A stretch of DNA of 64,000 bases from assembly GCF_003945595.2 (NCBI RefSeq), contig NW_024104319.1, positions 1,116,001 through 1,180,000 on the forward strand, read 5' to 3'. The notes under the pieces are model-generated. The model searched no databases. It had not been told where the DNA came from and saw nothing but the letters and a program-made list of their open reading frames with translations. The DNA is from Pipra filicauda. Taxonomy: Eukaryota; Chordata; Aves; Passeriformes; Pipridae. This document shows positions 25,003 to 34,080 of the stretch, in pieces. Numbering within the stretch: position 1 is the stretch's first letter; each line of letters opens with the position of its first letter. A program made the position numbers and the translations under genes.

Positions 25003-28000
25003 TGCCATCCGGCACGCAGTGGATGCCCAGACAATACTTCCATTGGAAGAAAGGTTGTTCCTCTTGCACAGCAGCTAGTTTTGAGGCCCCTGGAGCAGCA
25101 CAATCCAAGAGCTTTCTGCAGGACACTTACACCACTTGACCCTAGAGCAACTCTGCTTGATAACACAGGGGTGTTGGCTTCCTGCATCCCCTTAGAACAG
25201 CCAGCTCTCTCTGCTCTCCTTCTGTAGCCTCCCCCAGGGACTGCATGGGGCTGGCTCAAGTTCACATGAGCCTGGGGGTGAGGTACGCTGCCTTCTGAAG
25301 ACCAAGCAGTTCCTGTGCACCCTGTCTGGGCAGACTTGGCTGTTGGTGCTAGGACGGCAAAAGAGGCAGGACAAGGCCTGCTGTTGTACTGGAGAAAAAC
25401 AGCCCCAAGGATGCTCCTATGGGTACATTCACCTCATTAGAGGCCTGCAGAGAGACTCAGGTGAGGTCCTTTGTTCTGCAATAGGATGAGTTGTCAGTGT
25501 CCAGTACTCCTCCCATGCTGCACCTCTCATAGAGGGACAGCGGACATGCCAGCAAATTCCACATTACCTCCACAGCTATTTACATACCAACACAGAAAGG
25601 TCTGCTTCTACAGGATTGGATCACCCTGGCTGGAGTTAGGATGGAGGCTGCCTACACTGTAAATTACCCCAAAACCAACAAAAGTAACATTGGTGCTCTC
25701 TTTTTAAGTAAGTAGAAGCAACTAGTGCTTTAAAACTCCCTAAGGAATTCTTATCACACGTTTAAAACAAGTGGTCCTCACAGCTGCAGTATTTTTACAT
25801 TTGTGCCTGCTTTGCAGGTAGTTCCCTCAATAATTTTGGCTTGAGTCAGGTGGTGGATTGGGATGGAAGAAAATACATCCTGGAACCGCATGTGCTGCAG
25901 AACCAGAACAAAACTAGCTTTCTTGTGAGGCTTCATGGAAAAGGAGTCCAGAAGGATAAGAGAAAAAATATTAACTAGCTGAAGTATCTATTATAGTACT
26001 TTCTGTCTAGATATGTTTCCCTCATGTACACCTTCTGTGATGCTACATCAGGAACTCTAGGCTTTATTAACATATGATGGATTTAGGCATTATTTAGTTT
26101 GCTACATTATGCTCTTTTAATAGAAGAGAGTAATTTAATCAAGTGTATCACCCTGGAAAGAGAGGCAATAACAAAGCATGCCTGGAGGAAGAAACTGTAG
26201 AGTCTTGGATCTGCTTCCTCCTCTCCATTCTGCCTTATCACTTTGTTTAAAAATGACTCTCTCTACTTTCTGCTCCCCAGAAAAATCACCTCTTCCTGCT
26301 CCCTGCTTGAAAGCTACTCTTTTTAGCTAAAAATTACCTTTGGAACTTTTGGTGTGCTTCCTTGTAAGGAGAAATCTAGGTAGACCCACTTTCAATCAGC
26401 AAAGTTCCACTTTACTACTACTACCACCTAGTACCACCACCAATTCTCCCCACATTTCAAGATATTTTCTCTTTCTTTTTCTTTTCTACTTTCTTCTTCC
26501 ATTTCTTACTGAATCCAGGCTGTATGAATCACTGTCAAGGAACAATGGCATTGGCAAAGGCATGGTGACAGACCTACTGCTGGGGATGGCCCTGCTGTGA
26601 GAAGGAGACTGGACTGAAAATGCCCTGTCAGAAGCACATCTGTGAGTCCACACTCAGTTGAAGAAGATAAACGTGTGGTTAACTCACTGTGAGTCTGTAC
26701 CTCAAATCCCCTCTCATAACTCAAGCACCATGGGACTCAGACTTCTAGGATCTCTCTTTACAGCTTCCAAATGATGCCATGAGGTTCCAGCGTCTGACAT
26801 ACCACGTGGTCTGTGGAGGATATCTGGTTGCACCTTCCCCACCATGAGGTATGAAACTTTCTAGAACATCTTTAGATTGGTTGGAGTTGAGTTTTGGGTC
26901 TATAGTTGCATCCTGCAAGAGTCCTCATGCGTCACACCGTCCATGGCATCTTGAGGTTCACATTGTAACACAGTTAGGGAATCGTATAACCTAAGCAAAA
27001 GTTTGAGTTACCCATGAATTATAAATGTACTGAGCAGGATGTAACTAATATCATCGTTTCTTAAACACATGTATAAGCATACTCAACTACTGTACTGCAA
27101 ACAGTATCCAGTAACTTTGTAATACTGTGATGGCACAGCCAGACACTCTTTGTGGTTAAGTATGTGAACCGTGTAATCTACAAAGGGGCAAAGTTAGGTG
27201 CAGGTTCAGAATAAAGGCTTTCAAGTAGCTAAATCTTGCCACAAGACAAGCAAGCAAGAGACATTCCGAATACGCGACACAGTAGCAAAAGTAAAACCAA
27301 GATAAACAGTGTGAGGAACAGAGGAGCCCTCCACCCAATCTGGGGAGAGAGGTAGCATAAAAAAAGTCAGGCACAATAGAGGAAAATCAGAAGACTTAAG
27401 ACAAGCTTATTTTAACTTCTCTTTTCAAAGAGCTTTTGGATCTCATCACCATCACCTCTATGACTGTAAGCCACTAAGGACCATAGCCAGCTAAATAAGT
27501 GACATCTGTTTCCTGGTACTGGAAATTTATTGAGCTGCATACCCCCAGGGTGGGAAATGGAGATATGATGAGTATCATGCAAGAATGAATCCTTAGCAAG
27601 AACTGTGTTGTTAATCTTCAGTTCCCCAACTGATAGATAAATAAACATGTATTCAGACATCAGTCCTGGTTTGGGTTGCTCCGCTGACTCCAAGCCTGCC
27701 TTCACAGGTCTCTGTGCCACTTCCCTGTGGAGGTTGCTGCAGGTCATGTTCTCAGAAAACTTTGAGAAAGCTGACAGCCTTCACTGAGCCTTGTCTGGCA
27801 CTGAGAGGAAAAGAAGCCGTGAGAGGTGCCGCTGTACCCATTGTGCAAGCTCATCTTAGCCTGCTTTTTCCTTGTCAAACAAGTTGTGAGGGGAAAAGGG
27901 GAGGTCCCACTAAGAGGCTGCTGTTTCTGGAAGCATGCGCTATACAAAGGAGAGACATGGAGGGGCTGAGGAAAGGTTGCTGTCGGGCACTACCCAGTGT

Positions 28001-28985
28001 CAGCACTGACAAGCCAAAAGCATTCAGGCTGGGGCTGCTTAAGTTGGCTGGACCTTGAGAGAGGCAGGCCTTGATCTCCCAGTGCCATCCATGGATGGGT
28101 GGGCTGCCCACCCATCAGCAGGGCGAAGGGCAAAGGGGCTCTGCTCCCCAAGGAGATCTTCATTCCTGAGATGGTGGCTTCACAGTATTGTAGGAGCTTG
28201 CAGGTGTCTTGAAGGTGTTTCCAGGGACTTTGGCTTCCTGACCAGTCCCACCAGCAAGCCTGCAAGGGAGCTGAGGAGGCAGCCTAAAGCTGTTCATCTA
28301 CTGATGGTCCCCAGATCTCCCGGAGCTCCCCAGACCACTCCTCCACAGTGGTCAAGGCTCCTGTGGCCCAAGCAGCAGCCTTTCCATTTGGATGGGTAGC
28401 CCTTGCATGCACACTACTTTGTCTCTCCCCTTCCTGCCTTGCCCAGCACTCTTCATCACCATGGCCCCTCCTTGCCCACAGCGAAGGAAGGTAGCATTTT
28501 CAGCATGTTCTGACTTGGTGCCTACTGTTTGCACCAAGAACAGAGATTATGCACCTCTGGCACAATCCCACTGATCCTCCAGATGTGGCAGGGATGGGGC
28601 ATGCTAATGCAGCTCAGGGAGCTTATCCCTTGGCCTCCCCCAAAATGAGTGCTATATCACCTTGCTTGGAGGAGAAAGAAAAGACTTAAATAAAACTGAG
28701 CAACTTACACATTGGACAATCAAACAGTTGTAGCATAAGCATCCCTTGCCTAAGCCTATCATTTTATCACTCCACAGATCCTTTGGTAGTTGCACTTCCT
28801 GTGGGCCAGACAGAGCTTCCCAAAGGCTTTTATTAAGTAAAAAGCATTGCTGCCACAGCCAGAAAGGATTATTGTGCAAGGCTGTTGTTAGTTTCTGGTG
28901 TCGTGCTCAGAGAGCTTGCTTGGTGCAGGTCTCCATGCCCAGCCCCAGAGCCACTGGAGGTTTTCCCCAGCCAGGGCACCCAGGA
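25003..28985. other. intergenic stretch, no gene recognised
   Basis: Open frames on both strands (for example 27714-28058 and 28055-28399 plus, 27990-28265 minus) are uninformative: they overlap each other and show no family motif. No clear mobile element was recognised. Confidence 0.4.
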
Positions 28986-28989
28986 GTCA

Positions 28990-29545
28990 CTCTTGCAGCA
29001 GGAGAGGTGATCTGCGTGGGGACAATTCACCCTGGGAAGCTGAGATGGTTTCCTTCATGAGGGACCTGGGCATTTCTTCCACCCCGCTCAGGGCCAGACA
29101 ACAACTGTGGCTTCTCTTCCTTTCCTAGCGTGACATTCACTGCTGCAGCACCAGTGACAGAGCAGCTCAACATCCCCAGCTGCCCCCAGCCCACTGCAGC
29201 ACATGGAGAGCAAGGCCACAGAGCTGGACAACTGCTGTCCCACTGCCTGGACAACAGGGAGGAGGCCAGCTCCACACTGCCAGGCCTCCACTGCTTCTGC
29301 TCAGTGTGCACCCTGCAGTGGACTGAGAGCAAACACGAGTGTCCCTTCTGGAAGAGGAGGGTGACCTCCATACTGCACTCAGTGCAGGGCGATGACAACT
29401 TTTTGGAGCATGTCGTTCCATCCTGTGGGGCACCACTGGATGTGTTCGTTCCACCTGAAAGCAGGAGCTCCAGGACACCCAGCTACCCCCAGTCTCCATA
29501 GCCTTGCAGCAGCCTGGCCATCAGTGGTAGGACAGCCACCTCCAG
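28990..29545 (+). pseudogene. Topors-like RING-finger pseudogene fragment, copy 1
   Basis: After a splice-acceptor-like 'tttcctag' (29121-29128), the plus strand carries an ATG at 29203 and an M-E-S-K-A-T-E-L-D-N-C start. After a frameshift it reads 'LDNREEASSTLPGLHCFC' and 'SVCTLQWTESKHECPFWKRR', then 'VTSILHSVQGDDNFLEHV'. This matches the order of a Topors-type C3HC4 RING followed by the H-S-V-(x)n-D-D-(F/D)-x-E-x-V segment. Three lesions are visible: the first C-P-I-C pair is lost at the frameshift, a Cys of the P-C-L-H step is Gly, and a Cys of the final C-P-L-C-K is Trp. Zinc binding would fail. A stop follows at about 29499. I infer a decayed member of an avian Topors-like family. Confidence 0.7.
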
Positions 29546-29689
29546 TGGCTGAAGGTGAGTACAGCTACCTGAACTCATCTCTCTGAAGCTGTACTCACTG
29601 GTGAATGCCTTCATTTTTAAAGGAATTTTGAAAAAAAAAATAAAAATCTAAAACAAAAATAGTGGCCAAAACTTCAGTCCATGTTGAGT

Positions 29690-29832
29690 CAGAATTACAG
29701 AACAATCTGAGTTGGAAAGGACCCAGAAGGATCATCAAGTCCAACTCCTACATGAACGGCCCATATGGGTATGAGACCCACAACACAGGTGTTATTAGCA
29801 ATATGCTCTAACCCACTGAGCTAATCTCAGTG
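29690..29832 (-). mobile_element. tRNA-Ile-derived SINE with CR1-like tail
   Basis: Read on the minus strand, ~29831-29757 resembles a tRNA-Ile: 'ttagctcagtgggttagagc' (A box), then 'attgctaataacacc' (anticodon arm region), then 'tgtgttgtgggtctcatacc' (B-box region). The remaining part to ~29690 resembles a CR1 3' tail ('ttggacttgatgatcctt' and 'cagattgttctgtaattc'). This head-and-tail structure is known for a CR1-mobilised SINE of songbirds (TguSINE1, from memory). The tRNA part is diverged and is not a functional tRNA gene. Confidence 0.72.
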
Positions 29833-30014
29833 TAGTTCTACTGTGGGGACATAATGGGAGTAGAAAAGGAGGAGAAGATGTTTTGATACAGCTGCTCCCC
29901 AGTCAGCACAAATGACTGCAGGAACATGCATTGCTGCTATGGCCTGGTGGGCTCTGCCCAAGTAGTCTCCCCTGCAGGGAGATGTGAAAATGTATCATAT
30001 TTATGGAAAATTTG

Positions 30015-30178
30015 ATATGTGATCTTGTAAGCACTCAGCTGCCCCCATCTCCATTGCCCTGCAACACTATCAGATGTGTTCCACTTGAGAGTAGGAACTC
30101 CTGCTGTCCCCAGTCTCCACAGCCCTGCAAAAGCCCTGCCATCAGCCTTGGGGCCACTGCCCTGGAGTCCAGTGTTTT
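30015..30178 (+). pseudogene. Topors-like fragment, copy 3 (region after the RING)
   Basis: 30105-30175 ('cagtctccacagccctgcaa', 'gccatcagccttggggcc', 'ctggagtccagtg') matches 37306-37374 of copy 2 almost base for base. The preceding 'cagatgtgttccacttgaga' matches 37264-37283. Only this ~160 bp piece is present; no RING part is attached. It stops at the edge of the tandem array that follows. Confidence 0.65.
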
Positions 30179-30179
30179 G

Positions 30180-32390
30180 GGTGATACGGGGAGAGGTGCT
30201 GGGACAGGTTTTGGTGACCAGTGGCAGGGTTGGACATCTCTGGAGACATTTGGGCACTGTTTGGGATCTTTGCAGGGCCTAGGATATGATTTGGATGGGT
30301 TTGAGGGAAGTCTCCAGGGGGCATTAAGCAGGGTTGGGTGTTCTGGGGTTTAGGAACAGATTTGGGAGTATTTGGTGTTTCTTGGAAAAGGTTTTCCAGT
30401 ATTTAGGGGGCCTGGAGAAGGGTTTGGACCCCACTGATGACAGCTGGGCAGAGTCTAGGGACTGTCATTGAGGGTCCTGAAGCAAGTTATTGAGGTGTTT
30501 CAGGACCTTGATGCCAGATTGGGATGTAGGTACTTGGGCAATTTGTGTGGGCCTCTTTGGGAACACTGGGGCAGACTATGTGTCAGGTTGAAGGAGGGCT
30601 TTAAAGGACCTGAAGCAGGGTCTGGAAGTATTTGGGGCACTTGGACCAGTATAGTGGGGGCTTTGGAACTCTGGTGCAAAGTCTGGGAGTCTTGAGGGTA
30701 GGCAAGCTTAGAAGCAGGGCTTGTGTTGTTGCCTTGGGAGTAGGTTTTTGAGAGTTGTGGGGGCATGCCATTGGCAGTGTCTATGGTCCAGTGTCAGGTC
30801 TGAGACAGGGTTTCAGGTATTTGATTATCCTGAAGCAGGTTTTGGTGGTGATTTGGAGCTCTTGGGCAGGACTGTGGGACACTGGGAATATCTGGGCACT
30901 GTGTGGAGCAAATGGGGTACTTGAAGCAGTTTGGTCAGGTTTTGGAGAAGTCTTACAGTGACCTTAAGCAGGGTGAAGGGGTGTCTGTGAGATCTTGCAC
31001 AAAGTCTTGGGGGACTGGGGATGCTGGGACAGAGTTCAGGGGTGTTTGGGGGAAATCTCAGTAGCTTGTGAAACCAGGGGTTTTCTGTTTTTCAGGGGGG
31101 GCGTTATTGTACATTGGATTTTTTTCCCAGCACCGGGCAGGTTTTAGGTCCTTCGGGCATTTTGGCAGGCTTTGCAGGACCCTAGAACAGGATTTGGGGG
31201 TTGGAAAACATCTCTGAAGGACCTGAAACAGGCTTTCAGGCATTTGGGAGCCATAGGGCAGGTTTGGAGGGTCTTCAGTAAACCTGCTCATGGGTTTCAG
31301 AAGGAGGAGTGTCAACTGAAAGCATTTTCAGGTTCCTGGGACACACCACAGGGGTTTTGGAGCATGAAGCAGGTTTGGAGTCTTTAGTGTCACTGGGGAT
31401 GGTGTGGTACTTCCATCATTTTTAGGAGATTTTGTGGCAGGATTCGGGGTCTTAGGTTAGGATTTTGAGGAGGTTTCTGACTGTCTTGAAGTATGTCAAG
31501 GTTTGCTTGAAGGTCATGGACAAATTTTGGGTTCTTTGAATAAAATCGGGCAGGATTTGAAATCTCTTCGAGCCAGCATGAACTATGGCATATTTGGGCG
31601 TATTTGGGACTTGGGGGTTGGACCTACTTGGGGTTTGGACCCTTTGGCATGGCCTGGGAGAGGTCTGAGAAAGCCTGGGAGCAGGATTTAGGTTGTTGGG
31701 GCCATTTATATGAGTCTTTGGGAGCACTTGGATTTGATTTGATTTGATTTTATATGTATGCCTGGCCCAAGAGCAAGGTGTTTGGTGGAAGCCTTTGGGG
31801 ACCTGGAGGCAGAGTTTGGCAACTTTGGGGGACCATAGACAAGTTTGGGGTTGTTTGGTGGCTTGTAGGAGGGATTTGTGGATGTTTTGTGGCCTACAGA
31901 AAGGTTTGTGTGGTGTTCATGGAAAATTAGAGTTTGTGGCTCTTTGGATGAGGGCTTTCAGGGATTCAGAAACAGGGCTTGGAATTTCTGTGGGCTGTGG
32001 GACAGGCTCGGGGGCTTTTGGGGGTACTTGGGTAGGGTTTGTAAGTATTCGTGGCATCTTAGTGACACTCTCAGAGGACAATTTGGAGGTATTTGAGGCC
32101 TTGAAGCAGTGTACTGTGGCAGGATTGGAGCATACTGGGGATAACACTCAGGTAGGATGTGGAGATGAATGGGTGCACCCTGGAGCAGGACTTGGAGGGT
32201 TTTGGCTGCTGGCACAGGGATGGGGCTGTCTGGGGGCAATTAAGGAGGGTGTGGGGAGGTGAGGGGAAGCTGTTGAGGAAGGTTTGGGGTGGGGCCAAAG
32301 CAGCATTGGGGGTGTTTTGGGTCCATGGGGAAACTTGGGGGGCTTTAGGTTTAGTCAGGTAGGGAGTTGTGGCCCTGAAGCTTTTGCATT
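30180..32390 (+). repeat. degenerate G-rich tandem array, ~30 bp period (minisatellite)
   Basis: A variable unit resembling 'ctgaagcaggtttgggggt' plus ~11 bases of T/G-rich sequence repeats through 2.2 kb. Aligning on the 'ca(g)' of the unit, copies fall at 30806, 30836, 30867, 30897 and 30927. They also fall at 31229, 31259 and 31289, and at 31810, 31840, 31870 and 31900. Spacing is thus 30-31 bp, with occasional 20 or 41-42 bp steps. Because 30 is a multiple of three, long frames stay open by chance (for example 31744-32262, 172 codons, with decapeptide-like repeats). I do not regard these as genes. A small (GATTT)4 run sits inside at 31731-31750. Confidence 0.85.
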
Positions 32391-32391
32391 C

Positions 32392-32752
32392 AAGGGAGGC
32401 CTACGAAGATGGTGAAGGGCCTTGAGGGGAAGCCTTGTGAGGAGCAGCTGGGGGCTGTTCAGCCTGGAGGAGACTGAGGAAAGACATCACTGCAGTTACA
32501 ACCTCCACATGAGGGGAGGCGGCGATGTTACTGAACGAACCTCTGAATGGTTCTTCACCCAGAGGGTGGTTGGGCACTGGAACAGGCTCCCCAGGGCAGT
32601 GGTCACAGCACCAAGCCTCAAGAAATGTTTGGACAATGCTCTCAGGCACATGGTGTAACTCTTGGGGTGTCCTGTGCAGGGCTAAGAGTTGGACTCCACG
32701 ATCCTTGTGTGTCCCTTTCCAACTCAGAATATTCTGTGATTCTGTGAAGCTG
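32392..32752 (+). mobile_element. CR1 LINE 3' part, sense, internally deleted
   Basis: The fragment carries 'gtgaggagcagctgggggct', 'gttcagcctggaggagactg', 'ttcttcacccagagggtgg', 'aacaggctccccagggcagt' and the end 'aatattctgtgattctgtga'. These are successive landmarks of the CR1 ORF2 end and 3' UTR. Sequence between 'catgagggga' and 'ggttcttcaccc' is shortened. Confidence 0.9.
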
Positions 32753-32849
32753 AGTCTTCGGGGGTCTCAAACAGGCACTGGAGACTGGCTCGGACTTCTC
32801 TGGAGGCAGCAGGACCTCAGTTTGGGTGCGCCGGGGGATCACCAAGCAC

Positions 32850-33520
32850 CCCGAGCTAGTGTGGGGGAACCTTTTTTAAACCGAGCGCTCAGGCGTAGGG
32901 CTGGGCTGGCTCACTGCTGCCGGGACATGCCCCGGGGGTGGCTGTGCCGCTCCCCCAGCTCCCGCCGGCAGAGCGCATCCCGCCACCTTCCCTCAGCCCC
33001 TCAGCCCGCTCCCGCCGCGGCACGGGCGACTCCCCCGGCGCCACCTCAGGCGGGCGCACCTCCCGCGGTGGGAGGTGTCGTCTCCGCCCGGCCCCGCCCG
33101 GCCCCGCCCGGCCCCGGGCGCTGGCGGACGGGCAGCGGTGGAGCGAGGGCGCCGCGGAGCGGCTCCGGGCGGCGCCGGCCTCGGGAGGGGCGCGCAGAGG
33201 CGGCCGCGGCCGGGCAGTGCCGGTGCTGCCGAGGCGCGGGGAGGCGCCGGCGGAGGCGAGGGCGGCCCCGCTGGGCCGGGGCGGCGGGCACGGAGCGCAG
33301 GGCGGCGGGCACGGAGCGCAGGGCTGCGGCCGCGGCTCGGTGGGCGAACGGGCCGCCGGCGGTGCCCGCAGCGCTGCGGGCTTCAGGGGGACGGCGCAGG
33401 GCGGGAGAAACAGCCCCGGCGGCTGTGAGGGACAGGGAGAGGGGCGGGGGGGACGCGGCAGCGGGGACGCTGCGGCCGGGAGGGGAAGGGAGGGACCGGG
33501 AGAGGAAAAGGGTGAGGCAA
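32850..33520. promoter_or_regulatory. CpG island, probable promoter
   Basis: This is the only strongly GC- and CpG-rich block in the window. It contains GC-box-like repeats ('ggccccgcccggccccgccc' from ~33091), 'ggggcgggg'-type sites and many unmethylated-type CG runs. Long frames exist on both strands (plus to 33640, minus to 32889), but their Arg/Pro/Gly/Ala-only composition is what such base content produces. No signal peptide or family motif was seen. It may mark a non-coding first exon or transcription start of a gene on either strand. CHRNA8, whose exon 2 lies 23 kb downstream in the plus direction, is one candidate; this is inference. Confidence 0.7.
33281..33322. repeat. 21 bp exact tandem duplication in the CpG island
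   Basis: The unit gcggcgggcacggagcgcag plus one g occurs twice back to back, 33281-33301 and 33302-33322. Confidence 0.95.
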
Positions 33521-33870
33521 AACTTGGTGCAGAGGGAGCGAAATAGGGAAAAGGAAGGGAGGAGGAGGAGGAGGTGGGGAGAGCACAAGGGAGGCGAGGG
33601 TAGAGAAAGACGTGTGGGGGCAGGAAAAGAAAGGCGTTAAGAAGGTGGAAAAAGAAAAGGGTAGAAAAGAAAGTCTGAGGGCCTGACAGAGGGAGAGAGA
33701 GGGAATCGGGACGTGACCAGAACGGAGTGGCCGAGTGAGAAAACCGGGAATTGGGACAGAAACAGAAGCAAAGGGATGGAGAGCAGGAAAGACAAAGGGA
33801 CAGAGGGAGATGAACACTGAGATGGAGAAAGGAATGTAGAGATGGAGAACAGGCACAGAGATGGAGATCC
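33420..33870. repeat. purine-rich (G/A) tract downstream of the CpG island
   Basis: The plus strand is strongly purine-biased, with repeated ggag, gaaa, gagaga and ggga blocks and few pyrimidines for about 450 bases. The opposite strand shows long Ser/Pro/Phe/Leu-rich frames for this reason only. Confidence 0.75.
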
Positions 33871-33934
33871 CCAGTCCTCATGTCCCTCTGGAGCACATGC
33901 TTCAGGGCTCTGTCCTGGGATCCACCAGCTGTTT

Positions 33935-34080
33935 CGTAGTCTTACTCTCTGGAGACATTCAAAATCCACCTGGGCATGTTCCTGCTCTAGGTGACCCTCT
34001 CCTCAGCAGAGGGTTTGGATTAGATGATCTCCAGAGATGCCTTCCAACCCTAACAATTCTTTTATTCTGTGATTCTCCTT
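33935..34080 (+). mobile_element. CR1 LINE 3' tail, sense
   Basis: It contains 'ggagacattcaaaatccacc', 'ttggattagatgatctccag', 'tgccttccaaccctaac' and the terminal 'ttattctgtgattct'. This is the 3' end of a CR1 element. Confidence 0.85.

Noticed and set aside
29757..29831. possible tRNA-Ile gene on the minus strand
   Set aside because: The A-box and anticodon region are recognisable, but the stems are mismatched and a CR1-like tail follows directly; it is the head of a SINE.
31744..32262. 172-codon frame with decapeptide-like repeats
   Set aside because: It lies entirely in the 30 bp tandem array; frame retention follows from the period being a multiple of three, and there is no splice or start context.
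33281..33322. 21 bp duplication as a coding heptapeptide repeat
   Set aside because: It lies in the CpG island, with no supported reading frame around it.
32525..33640. 371-codon plus-strand open frame over the CpG island
   Set aside because: It begins inside a CR1 fragment and runs through GC-rich promoter-like sequence. Its Arg/Gly/Ala/Pro-only composition and an equally long frame on the other strand (32889-33896) show it follows from base content.
32889..33896. 335-codon minus-strand open frame
   Set aside because: It is the complement of the purine-rich tract and CpG island. The Ser/Pro/Phe/Leu-rich reading has no domain and is explained by strand skew.
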